DNA from: Prunella strophiata
Taxonomy: Eukaryota > Chordata > Aves > Passeriformes > Prunellidae
DNA: 64,000 bases
Assembly: GCA_036583965.1 (NCBI GenBank)
Contig: JAZBQD010000014.1
Location: forward strand, 54,441,626 to 54,505,625
Direction: 5' to 3'
Part shown: in pieces, positions 1 to 10,853 of the stretch
Position numbering within the stretch: position 1 is the stretch's first letter
Layout of the letters: every line of letters begins with the position of its first letter
Made by a program: the position numbers and the translations under genes
Notes under the pieces: generated by a model
What the model saw: the letters and a program-made list of their open reading frames with translations, nothing else
The model's database searches: none
What the model was told of the DNA's origin: nothing

Positions 1-250
1 GCTGTGGTTAATAACTGCTACTACAATGAAAAAAGGTGAAGTAATTTCAACAACATCATGCTTGTAAGAATTTTTGTCCTTGCTTTGTTGTGCCAGTTCA
101 AATCTGGTGTCCAAAAAAATCAATCGTCAGATAACAGAAGTTCTGTAGAGATTTAAAAATAATTAGGAATATTTACCAGTTTACACCAGTACATATATTA
201 GCACAGTGATAAACCTTGGGATTCATTTACTACCCCATGCTAGTCAATAC

Positions 251-255
251 TGTAT
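251..255. repeat. Target-site duplication, left copy (TGTAT)
   Basis: TGTAT abuts the 5' TG of the LTR and is identical to 899-903, which abuts its 3' CA. Confidence 0.8.
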
Positions 256-629
256 TGTCCTTGTTTCATCTGGGATACAGTTAATTTTACTCCTAGTAGC
301 AGGTACAGGGCTGTATTTTGGATTTAGCATGAGAATAATGTTGATAGCACTTTGATACTGCAAAGTTCAGTTGTTACTAAGTAATGATGACCATCAGTCA
401 GTGATCAGCTGCACAAGAAGCTGGGAGGCAGCAGGGCCAGGACAGCTGATTAAAAATGTCCAGAGGAATATTCCACCATGCCCAGTATCTATACTTGGCT
501 GGGGGGGGGAGTCAATCATTGCTGGGGTATAGACTGGGCATTGTCATTGGGTGATGAACAATTGTGTTGTGCATAACTTGTTTCTCTTGCATGCTATTTC
601 TTATTCTCTTTTTATTATCTCCCTAATTA

Positions 630-754
630 CTCCTCCTCCTCCTCCTCCTCCTTTTTCTTCTTCTTCTTCTTCTTCTTCTTCTTCTTCTTCTTCTTCTTCT
701 TCTTCTTCTTCTTCTTCTTCTTCTTCTTCTTCTTCTTCTTCTTCTTCTTCTTCT
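630..754 (+). repeat. 125-nt all-pyrimidine tract: (TCC)7 then uninterrupted (TTC)33
   Basis: Positions 630-754 contain only C and T on the plus strand. The left part is about seven TCC units (631-652). From 655 to 753 there are 33 perfect TTC units without interruption. The tract sits in the LTR just upstream of its ATTAAA signal, where related LTRs carry a short T/A/C-rich simple stretch. Long GAA/TTC tracts are known to form triplex (H-DNA) structures and to change length. The copy number here depends on the assembly being right. Confidence 0.95.
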
Positions 755-768
755 ATTTTATTTCAATT

Positions 769-774
769 ATTAAA
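769..774 (+). promoter_or_regulatory. LTR polyadenylation signal ATTAAA
   Basis: ATTAAA lies 15 bases after the TTC tract, at the position where LTRs of this type carry CTATTAAACTG. It would have defined the end of the proviral transcript's R region. Present activity is unknown. Confidence 0.45.
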
Positions 775-898
775 CTGTTCTCACCTCAATACACAGGTTT
801 TACCTTTCTCATTCTCCTCACCATCTCACCATGGAGGGGGTGGTGGTGAGCAAGCAGCTGTCTTATACTTAGTTGCCAGCTGCAGTTAAACCACGGCA

Positions 899-903
899 TG
901 TAT
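899..903. repeat. Target-site duplication, right copy (TGTAT)
   Basis: Matches 251-255 exactly on the far side of the solo LTR. Confidence 0.8.
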
Positions 904-3330
904 ATATATCTAAATTCAAAAAGTTAATCACCAGACTAATTTAACATTAGGAAGTGTTATTGATGGCACTACTCTGTGAAAATATATAGTTTATGTGTCT
1001 GAACATGTTCTAAAAGTATGGCCTACAATTTCTGAGTAAAGACCAATGATATCACATTGAAACAACTTCCTCCAGTGCTGGCAAAGAAAACTGTTATACT
1101 CCAATCTTTCCTTGATGATAACTTGCTGACAATGACTTTTCCCCCTCATTCTTACATAATAATTTTAACAAACAGTCATTCATACACCCTACATATAAAT
1201 CTATGAATGTGTATGAATACACATAGATCCCTGTACGTTTCATATACATAATAGCTAAGCTGAGCAACTAGAAAAGTTTTAAGCGCTATGTTGACATTTT
1301 TTGATACATTGAAAAAGTGGAAGTTCTTTGTTAATTTCATTGCTTATTTTATTTTCAACATATTTTCTTCAGATTTATCCCTTATCCTTTTCCCCATTTT
1401 CTAGAACATAAAAATGCATATTAGTCATTCTTAAATATATGTTAATGAATTTTATAGGCATGCTGGATGGAACTTGTATAAACAGGCCAGGAAATCTGAA
1501 ACTAGAGCCAAGGCAAACTCATGCCAAAACATTAGTCGATCCATTGGAACTGATTATACACATACAAAAGGGAGATTGCGTGAAGTGATATATAAGGTCA
1601 CTGTGACAGCCAGAAGGTAATGCCAAAATATTCCTACCAGCTTGGCTCATTCACATGTATGGGCATAGAGCTGATACAGAGCCAAACACTCTGCATGAGC
1701 CAAACTTAACTTCCTTGGCTTGCCCACCTTCAAAGCACAGCTGTCGTGGCAAAAACAACCCATCAGACATGAATTCATTTTGCTAGTTTTCATCTGCCTT
1801 GACTTTGTAAGATGCAGCCACCAAGGGCAGAGTGCTTTGCTGCTGCTGCTGCTGCTGTTCTGAGAGTAGTCTGCACTACTGAAAAAACCTGTTGGACTCA
1901 CATTACCTATTGCAATGAGGTGTCTGCTTCCGAATAATAAACATGTTCTTAATGAGGTCTAGGCACCTCTAACCATGATTTTAGAATGTGAGTAGTGATT
2001 TTGATTGTGAAACATGCTGGGGCCCATCTGGAAGCACCTGAGTGGTCTGATTTGAAAAAACTACAGTCGTCTTTATGAAGGATCAATTAAATCCAGTCTT
2101 GAATGGGACCTTTCAAAGCCAGGGTTGTCAAAATCATTAGTAGATTTTTAACTATCTTAGTCTAATTAGTTTGAGAAAGGGAGAGTAGAAAGACATTGAA
2201 AAAGGTATTCCAAAGTCATACTAGTTATTTTATATTTAACTGTAGTGGAAACTATAACGTTTGCCTTTGCTTGACTTCCATAAACTGCTCCCTCCCAATT
2301 CCATCCTCAAATCCCAACCGGCGACAAAATGTTGTCTTAAGCTTCTTCTCATCTCTGATGTGATCCTAAATTACATAAGTTCAACTGAGATCAGTTCACA
2401 CCTGTGAATTAGATGGTGTAAACCCTAGAAAATTCAGTGATCTGCCTTGGAGTTTTGCTCATTGCATGAATTTTATGTTTGTATTGTTAATATAGAAAGG
2501 AAGTGACAAGCACAGAGTTTAGCATAAGCTTACTGTTAAATATAGATATAGACATCTCCCTTAATGGTAACTTCCACCACCTACATCAAATATTAATAAT
2601 TTAATGAAAATTTGTATTATTACTGTATAAAGAGAACAGATGTTGATTGCATTTCCAAGACAGATAAATATAAAGTATAAAAAGCTGATGGCCAAGCAAC
2701 ATACGCCTAAGATGGTCTGGGTTTTCTCATCTTTGTCACTGTACACTAATTTCATGGAGGTCTCCGTAGGGGTTCTAAGAACATTTTCTGGGTTGGAAAA
2801 AAGGCACAAAATATATCATATAGTTTTCTCTCAAGTACATTTTTTTTCCTTCTCTTCAAGGAAAAAAATGAAAGATTAATTTGTTATAGAATGTGATTAG
2901 ATTTTACTGCCTTTAATTAATCCTTGGGTTATGATTACTTGATTAATAAATTTCTTATTTATGCAAGACTCCTGAAATATTAACACATACTCTACAAACA
3001 ATCCATTTTCAGATTCCTGAAGTGAAATCTTCAATAGTGATTGAAGTTAACACTTGACTGCCTCAGGATTTTTGTATTGAGACCTAATCATAAACTGTAC
3101 TACATGAAGACTATCACAGAAGAATATGCAAAAAAAAAATATGTTAGATATAATGATATTTAGATAGTTTATCATCAATTTTTGGGGCCAATTTGTCCTA
3201 AAACTGCTGCCTTATTTTATTATCACCCCAAAAGTTCATGAGGTTCAGATTTAGAAATATTTTTTAAAATTACATTTTCACATATTCCAAATGTAGTTTT
3301 ATTGATATCTATGGAAATAATTCAACAGAA
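904..3330. other. Unique AT-rich DNA, no gene recognised
   Basis: No coding region, RNA gene or recognisable transposon is visible. A short (TGC)6 run lies at 1838-1855 and explains the serine run in an 84-codon minus-strand frame at 1647-1901. A homopolymer A run is at 3130-3139. The rest looks like old single-copy sequence. Confidence 0.6.
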
Positions 3331-3525
3331 AATCATAAAATCATAGAATGGTTTGAGCTGGAACCTTTAAAGTTTGTCTGGTACAAATCCATGCACAGGG
3401 ACATTTTTCAATAGACCATGTCACACACATGTCCCATCTACCTTCACCTTGAACACTTCCAGGGACCAAGTATTCACAGGCAACCTGTTTGAGGGTCTCA
3501 CCACCTCACAGTGAAGCAATTTACT
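3331..3525 (-). mobile_element. CR1 LINE 3' tail, 5'-truncated
   Basis: On the plus strand it begins AATCATAAAATCATAGAATG GTTTGAGCTGGAACC, the reverse complement of the CR1 3' end. It runs on through blocks matching the antisense CR1 consensus ('CACCTTGAACACTTCCAGGGA', 'CAGGCAACCTGTTTGAGGGTCTCACCACC', 'CACAGTGAAG'). Only about 195 bp of the 3' end remain, and no reverse transcriptase is present. 5' truncation is normal for CR1, which also makes no poly(A) tail and usually no target duplication. Confidence 0.85.
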
Positions 3526-6013
3526 GGGCTTTAATATACTGGGGTTTAACTGTGTATGAAACTATGACTTTTGTCATCATTCCAAGGAAGCTTGTCCCTG
3601 CTAGATGGAAATGGTGTTGTCATGACACCTGAAAATTCCTAAAAGAGAGCATTCACTGAACTTGCAATAGAACACATTCTCATGCTCTGTAGTGAACCTT
3701 TACTGTTCATGTTACTAATGGACTTTTCAAAAAAATTTCCACCTTGAAGTTTTCCTACTTGAGACACAAGTGGAAAAATAAAGATTCAATATTAGACAAG
3801 TTTTAATAAGGAAAACCTCCAATCGCCTGAAGCCATACCCATATTTTTCCCCTGAATACAGTCACAAAAGAACTCAGAAGAGTTTTTCAAGTTTTTGTTT
3901 TAGAAAAAAAAAGATTTCTTCAAGGTGATTCCCAAACTGAAAATGTATTTTAGTAAAAAATTACTGTCACTGTAGAGGGGCTTGCCCAATGGATTCCACC
4001 ATTTGCTTAAAGCAAAACAATGGGATGAAACAGAGGATGATGCTTAAACGGAGCATGTGTGGTTATTAAGGCCACATCAAAGAAGAGAAAGAGGAGTTTT
4101 CAATGTGATTGTATCCAGGATTAGACATTTTGGTCACTGGGTTTGCTAAACTAGAACACATTCCATTAACACTGCTCCCTCTTTCCTCCACTTGGAGGCA
4201 ATGCTGTCCCTGTTGTCCTAGGATTCATATCATGACAGATCCGTCACTTTGACATACTGAATGCTAGTAAAAGGAGGCAGTCAGACTTCAAGTATGAATC
4301 TTTCACTATAGATAATTATGAAGAAATTATGCTTCAGAAACTAATTTAGTTTCTTAAATAGGAACTGTACTTTGTCAGTTTAGCTCCAGACAAAAATCCC
4401 GAACAATTCCAAAGCTCTTTCCCAGTAAGTGAAAGGTTGAAAAAGGTTTTATGTGAAGTATTTTAATCGTCAGTGATCAGCAGTAGCCCCATCGCAATTA
4501 GTTTTTAAATTAGCGGAGAAGTAATTTGAAGATACTGAGGATGACTAACTATGCTTTTGAACTTTCTCCTTTCTGGAATAAACTCTTTCTGGAGTAAACT
4601 TGGCTAAATAAAAACTGAATAACTGTTGTACTGTATATATTGAATAAATGCATATTTTATAAGGTGAAATTTTATCCCCTGGCTTGATATCAAACGCTGT
4701 TTTCTGTTTCTCAATAACAAGTGAAGATGAAAATACACATGAGCAAACAATTCAAGTCTGGTGGGATTTTAGTAGGTGACTAAAGATCTGGCATTATATT
4801 TTACTTTCTACTGTGACTGTACAGCCTCTATGAATGTTTTCACTAGGCTTTCACAAAGGGGCAAAATGGAACTTTTAGCACTGGACTATTGTTATTATTA
4901 TTATTTTTTTATAGCCACCTGCTGTAATCCCTAAGAAAAAGTCAAAACTGCATTCCAGCTAGTATCATTTGTACTGTCCAACTAGTTCAATAAAATCAAG
5001 AATGAATCTTCATCAAAAGGATCATGAAAACATTTAATCCTAGTGTATTCAAAATACTGGGGAAAATGGGTTTACTTTTAGATGTACCAGGAAAGTCAGT
5101 AGATCAAACTCCTAGGCAGTTTCTAACTCCCTCACATTACCAATGATTGCAGATTTCTCTCTGAAAAATAACTTTTCTAGCTAATCATTTAAAGTTATCA
5201 ATTGAAGTAAGGGGGATTTTTTGCAAAGAATGAGTCACTTAAAAATCACAATAAACTACTCCCATTACATGAATTGTGAGGTAAGCTTAAGAAAAATGGA
5301 GCAAATACCGACACTTTGTCATGAGCAAATAGGCTAACATTTTGATCATCAGGCATCGGATCCCATGTTTTCTTTCTCTCTATAACAGCTGGAATTCTGT
5401 TTTACTACATATAAATTTGAATGAAATTCATAATACACCATCAAGAATTTGAAATATTCTATTAACTGTTGCTTCATAACCAGGTTCTTCAGTGAATTGA
5501 TGCCTATTATGTTAAATCCATGCTACCAGTTCTTCTCTTCACTTGAGATTTTCCTTCCAAATCCATTCTTGAGTGTCAGCTCATTTTCTCTATCAATAAT
5601 TAAATCAATTTTTTATTCATACAATTCCTTTCACAGTTCATGAGTTTTTCATTTCCCTTTATACTGGAAGTCCAGCCATGGTGTGTTTATCTTAGGACTA
5701 TAGATGCAGAGGTCTATCATTATCCCCCTATAGTGTCCTTTTATGTCCACCAAGACTTAAGTAATTTGTCCATCCAGGAAATATTTCTAAATTTAACATC
5801 TATTAAGTCTCAGACTTTAAGAAAAAAACTGAAATGGTTTATTAATTTTGTCTTGATGTGAAGAAAATTAATTCAGTAACAAACAGGAACAAGGATAGAA
5901 ATCCAAGATGGTCCAATTGTAGTGTATCAATAAATTTCTACAAGTAATAGTTTTTAGCCTCCCACCCCTTTTTCCTAATTATGAAGCATATTGACATAAT
6001 ATAAATAGCCCCA
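3526..6013. other. Unique AT-rich DNA, no gene recognised
   Basis: No coding sequence, RNA gene or clear repeat beyond short low-complexity runs, such as a TTA-rich stretch near 4890-4911. Two short adjacent plus-strand frames (5449-5643 and 5640-5861) have the composition of the surrounding DNA and no recognisable domain. Confidence 0.55.
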
Positions 6014-6372
6014 AATCATAGAGCTGTTAGGGTTGGAAAGGCCCTCTGGAGATCATCCAGTCCAACCCCCTGCCAAGGCAGGGTCACCTGGAGCAGGTCA
6101 TACAGGAACACATCCAGACGGGTTTGGAATGTCTCCAGAGGGAGACTTCATGACATCCCTGGGCAGCTGACAGAGTGCTCTGTCACCCTTAATGTAAAGT
6201 TCTTTCTTTTGTTGAGGAAAAACTTATTTTGTTTCAGTTTATGGACATTGCTACTCATCCTGTGACTGGGTAGCACCAAAAAGAGTCTGGCAGCATCCTC
6301 TTGGCACGTGACTTTGTGATATTTACATGCATTAATATCCCCTTTCAGTCTTCTCTAGACTAAATCCTTGTT
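6014..6372 (-). mobile_element. CR1 LINE 3' tail, longer fragment, 5'-truncated
   Basis: The plus strand reads AATCATAGAGCTGTTAGGGT TGGAAAGG, then 'GATCATCCAGTCCAACCCCCTGCCAAGGCAGGGTCACCTGG', the antisense of a CR1 3' end. Later blocks ('GTAAAGTTCTTTCTTTTGTTGAGG', 'CATCCTGTGACTGGG', 'TTTCAGTCTTCTCTAGACTAAA') follow the order of the CR1 3' untranslated part. This is the longest CR1 piece in the window, about 360 bp. Its first 120 bp are notably well preserved, suggesting a younger insertion than the piece at 3331-3525. Confidence 0.88.
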
Positions 6373-7922
6373 ATCAAACAAGATAACCATGAGCATGGCT
6401 TAAAATTAACATGTTTTAATTTACTATGGGGAGAGAACCAAGGGGTTGCACTCGGTCAGCTTATGGTCCAATGAGAGAATGATTTCATTAACCATAGCAA
6501 CTCAAAGTTTTCCTGGTTTGTGATACTCTGCCTAGTGCTCAAAAAACATTGGCTTCAAAAAGAACACACTGTAACATTTGCTCTGCAAAAACTGGCCTTC
6601 AAATATTTAAAGCACTTTGTTAGAACCAGGTCTCCTATCTTTTTTCAGAAATGATGGATTCTCAGAACTTGGGTTTCTGAGGAAAGATGAGGTATGATTA
6701 CACCACTGTTTGGCTTTCAGGAAAATAGTATCAGACATCATAAGAGTTACAAAAGCATCATTACACTTGAGAGCAAATATATGAACATTAGATTTAATAA
6801 TCAGCTCAGGGCATAATGTTTTCAGTCCTAGTTGCTTTGAAAGCAGTTCTTGATGAAACCTGACTCACAAGATTTGCTCTGTCTTGTGGTGTATTTCCAT
6901 GACAATATAAAAAGAAATCACAACCAATTTTGCCCTGAGGCTTTGTGATCTGAAAGGCTAAGTGGCAATGCCTTGTGGTCTGCAAACCAGTACCTAGTTA
7001 CAGGACTGCTAGGTCATGGATATTATCCTGCTTTAAAAAGACATATACATGAAAAAGTTTTTTCAAAAGCTAGTGTGTAGACTAATGGTGTTCAAACACT
7101 AAAGAAACATCAAAGCATGGAGTGGGTCTGGGAGGTAATTCTATATTCGGATTAATATTGCAGACATCAGAGATTTTGAATGAGAATCTGCTGTTTTCCT
7201 GTTGCACTGAAATTAACAAAATCACACAGCTATCAGGTGGTAAATATTAAGTGATGACATCTTTAAGACATCAAAGCAATGTGTGGAAAAACGAGAAGTT
7301 TGCTGGAAGAGGATAACAAGAATGTTTACCTAATTATATTCTAACCTCTATTCATTCAAAAAGTATAATAACTATGTAACTATTAAGGGGATACAATTTG
7401 TATGTTTGCTTTTAATATGCTTTTAAGAATGATATTCAACTTCTTTGATAACTTTAAAAATTGAGTTATGCTAGAAGTGAAATACTTTTCTTCACCGTGA
7501 TGAAAAGTAAAAGAAGAAAAAAAATTCTGATACAAAACAAATGAGTAAAAAAAAGACATCTAAAGTTTTATTTTTGAAAATAAGTTACAAAATTGTGAGA
7601 TTTTTAACAGGGAAATAAGATTTCTGAATTCAAATATGTTCAATATTGCTCCTTTTTATCTCTCAAATTCTATATGCAAATTTATTCCTTCAGCAATTAA
7701 CCTTGACTACAAACTGATTGTTTTCCAAATCACATATTTTTGATACATACTCTTGATTTCAATATTATACAGTGAAGGTTAACATTGTAAACTAATTGCC
7801 TAGGAAGTTTTTATAGTATCCTTTTAAACACTTGAAAGTCTTCATTAAAAATCCCAGTTTAAATTTCTTTAACAGAAAGCTGTTGATTCCTATATCCACC
7901 CAATCAAAAACCTGTTTTACAG
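6373..7922. other. Unique AT-rich DNA, no gene recognised
   Basis: No gene, RNA or transposon seen. The composition is uniformly AT-rich. Confidence 0.5.
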
Positions 7923-8189
7923 GTCACTAGCATCAGTCAGAGTGCAGTTCCTGGTCCTGAGGCTGTCTGGTCAGTGACAATTGCTAAATGCTCCTGCTCT
8001 GAGAGAGTGCAGCCATTGCTGAGCCGCTCACAGGAATTGGCTTCTGGCTTAGAAATGAACATTTTACAATGGCTCCGAGAAGCAAATTCAGTCTGTCCTG
8101 GATCCTTGAGTCTTAACTCATCTTTTAAAACCCAGCTTCACACAACTGTTTGCCATCCTATGAGTTCATATAAACTAAATGTTCCTCAG
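7923..8189 (+). other. Exon-like open segment, 89 codons, flanked by AG and GT
   Basis: The segment follows CCTGTTTTACAG (acceptor-like) and is followed by GTAGGC after CTCAG (donor-like). It is 267 nt, a whole number of codons, and is open throughout in the frame that begins at its first base, so it would be a phase-0/phase-0 exon. The surrounding open frame runs from 7887 to a TGA at 8196-8198. The translation starts VTSISQSAVPGPEAVW and has five cysteines, two of them in KCSCSERV. No known family is recognised. By hand count it is about 45% G+C, above its neighbours, and it holds two CpGs. It could instead be a non-coding RNA exon, a conserved non-coding element or chance. No partner exon was identified. 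Confidence 0.2.
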
Positions 8190-10692
8190 GTAGGCTGAAA
8201 TTGGAAATTATACATTCAATAGGTATTTCTGTTATTTTATTATATTTAATTCAACAGTGTATCAGAGTATATGAATCTTTCTAAAAATGATTTTTTTGCT
8301 TTTGCTTTTTCTCCAAAATAATCAGGTTCAGTGTGTAAATACCTAATCATACCCTAAAGTAAAATAAAATTCTTATTGCCATTTCAAAAACGTACTTGAA
8401 AGCTGCTGATGTTTCACTTTGTTACATTTAAATCATAAAGCTTTGCCTTATGGCAGTCAAAAAAGAATTTCTTCATAATCACTGTAACCAAAGCACTTAA
8501 AATATAAACAGATTACATTTTTTGCAATACAAGTTTAATTGCAATGCTGTGTATTGTCATACTATGGCTTTTAAGATACTGGGAATGTAATTGATCAGGA
8601 CAATACAGTCTTTCCACAATATCTTTTTTTTTAGTTTCTTTTGTTAACTCACACCTTGAGAATTCTGAAACTGGAAATCTCAAAAAGAAAAATGAGAAAA
8701 CAAAAAACATGTTCAGTTCATCTATAGCTTACTTAACTACTCATGTCCATTGTAGAACTTTCATAAAGTTTAATTATTTTGAATGTTGTCCAAAACCCAC
8801 TAGAACAAGTGAGAAGAATCTCCAATCTTTAGAATGTTTTCTACATATTATACTGGACTTTGATTTTAAAAAAATGCTTACAAATACACTTTAGATGCCA
8901 GTGTACTTTTAGTTTAATGACTTAAACTTCAGATGAAAGTGAAAATATTTTACTGCTTTGATTATTGTATTTATATTATTGTGGTATGTTCTTCAAATGA
9001 TTACATTTCACATTTATTTACAGAAATATAAATTAATATATTGGCTTCAAGACAGTGGAGAATAATAAATCTTCATAGTGAAAATTCCAAGAATAAAGTC
9101 TTAGTTCATATGTTAGAAACATGGCTAGAGGCCCAGGTGTGGAGAGAATGAGAGTGGCTAGGTACTTATGTTCAGCATTTTGTACTCACTATAATTCACA
9201 AAGTGAAACTGAGGTTAATAAAGCTCCTGTTTCCATAACTATGAACACAATTAATTGCCTAAATCCACACATTTTACAACAATACAAAAACAGACAAGTC
9301 AAAACAAAACACATTTACTGCTGAAGAGACAGAAGAGAAAATCTTATCCCACAAAAGAGGATGTGCTATTCCTTCTTTTGTTCATTGAAATGCTGTTTTG
9401 ACAGTAGGAGGCAGATCACAGTACAGGAGCCTCTCTGCTTGCAGAACCATGATGCAAGTACAAACTAGAATATGTGTATTAGCATATTTTTGACACCTCA
9501 GGGGCTCTACAATTTTTTATGATTGAATAGATATTAAATGGAGTTTTCTGCTCAGTTTGAAAAGCAGCATCCCACACCTCTGGTTATCAATTATCTCATG
9601 ATTCTCATGCATCCATCACTTCAGTAGCTCAGTACCAGTCAGAGCAAACTTCTTTCTGACATTATGATCATGGTTGTTTTATTGAATTCTATTGTGCTCT
9701 CTAGTTTTCTTAGTCATCAACACAGAAAAATAATGTTTGTTTGATGGTTTCACGGACACATTTAGAATCATTTTTCATTGGCCTGACAGTGTTTGAGTAA
9801 GGAAATACCCAGAATTTGAAGCATTCTGGCAATGGCATCTATACAAACACTAAAAGGAAAATGCTCTTGACATTTTAAAGGCGTCTAGACTCTCATGTTT
9901 TGTTTGCTTGAAAGCTAAATCAGCTATCCTGAGGAGTAATGTATACAGTTGGTATTTACATTTTGTCTCTTAAAGATAACTGTTCCTGAAATAAGGTGGG
10001 GGCTCTGGATGAGAGGTGGGAGGGAGGTGGAGAAGAATATCGCACTAATGTTATATTAGCATTGCTTGTTACATTAGAATTGTTTGAATAAACTCTACTA
10101 ATATGCAGAATCTTGCCTCTGAATTATAATGGGGATTTTGTCTCCTACAAGTAAGGAAACCAGCAAAACCTTCCAGATAGCTTTCATAATGAGCAGTCCC
10201 TTCACAAGAGTACATTAGAGCAAATTCTATCTGTCTGCCACAGTTCATATCTCCAGAGCAACCTAATGTACCAGTCCCTACAGTATTCTGTACAATTCCT
10301 GCACGTTCATTTTACAGACATTCAAGGAGAATGGCTAAAGGCATGAAAAAATATAATGTGTAATCCAGAGACAACTGAGTGATGATGATCACAGTGGTAT
10401 GCTTGGCTACAAAGGGCCATAGCTGATGACAACTAAATGCTCTGGACTGTAACTTCAGTTTATAATCCTTTCTTACAGCCATTTGACAGCCTCAACTATA
10501 AGCTGCACATTTTTGTTGTGTTGGTGTTTTTTTCTTGCAGGAGTTTTTTAGCTGGCATTACTCCTTCTCATTAGCAAAATCCTAGAAAGACTGTTTCAAT
10601 CCCTTGGTCTTAATCTTTGTTTGATTTCCACTAACCAGTACACCTAAACAAGATGAATTATAAGCATACTGTAAAGTTTTTTTTCATGTCAC
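8190..10692. other. Unique AT-rich DNA, no gene recognised
   Basis: Only short chance frames (about 60-67 codons) occur. A purine-rich GGTGGGAGGGAGGTGGAG stretch near 10014-10031 is the only compositional break I noticed. Confidence 0.5.
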
Positions 10693-10853
10693 CTTCACAC
10701 AAGTGATGGCAGCTGCTCTGTGGTGCAAAAAATACATCAGATTATCAAATAATGAAACTTCCCCAACTACTACTGATATCAATAGTGTATCTATTTCCTG
10801 ATTTATATTACTGACCAAATAATCTTCTTTCAGTGACATTAGATTTTCTTGTC
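10693..10853 (-). other. Exon-like open segment on minus strand, 53 codons
   Basis: Read on the minus strand, TTTATGTGTATTTCTCAG (acceptor-like) precedes the segment and GTGACATG follows TGTGAAG (donor-like). The 161 nt hold two leading bases plus 53 open codons and end on a codon boundary. The peptide begins QENLMSLKEDYLVSN and ends in AAAITCVK. No family is recognised. The frame closes 9 bases after the proposed donor. Chance is a real alternative, because frames of this length are common in DNA this AT-rich. Confidence 0.15.

Larger units (their letters stand above)
256..898 (+). mobile_element. Solo LTR of an avian endogenous retrovirus (ERVL-like), with target duplications
   Basis: The element starts TGTCCTTGTTTCATCTGGGA and ends in TTAAACCACGGCA, giving TG...CA termini. 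The 5 bases before it (251-255, TGTAT) are repeated exactly after it (899-903), a perfect 5-bp target duplication. Internal blocks match an LTR type I know from bird genomes: the AATGTTGATAGCAC block, 'CACAAGAAGCTGGGAGG', 'GAGGAATATTCCA' (a degraded TATA region follows at about 483-491), and an ATTAAA poly(A) signal. No gag, pol or env sequence lies on either side, so this is a solo LTR left after LTR-LTR recombination. The 5-bp duplication fits ERVL or ERVK. The ERVL assignment rests on remembered resemblance, not a search. The open frame at 551-889 is an artefact of this LTR and its microsatellite. Confidence 0.85.

Noticed and set aside
551..889. 112-codon plus-strand frame with long proline and serine runs
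   Set aside because: It lies wholly inside the solo LTR and is produced by its TCC/TTC microsatellite.
1647..1901. 84-codon minus-strand frame with a serine run
   Set aside because: The serine run comes from the short TGC repeat; no domain or splice support.
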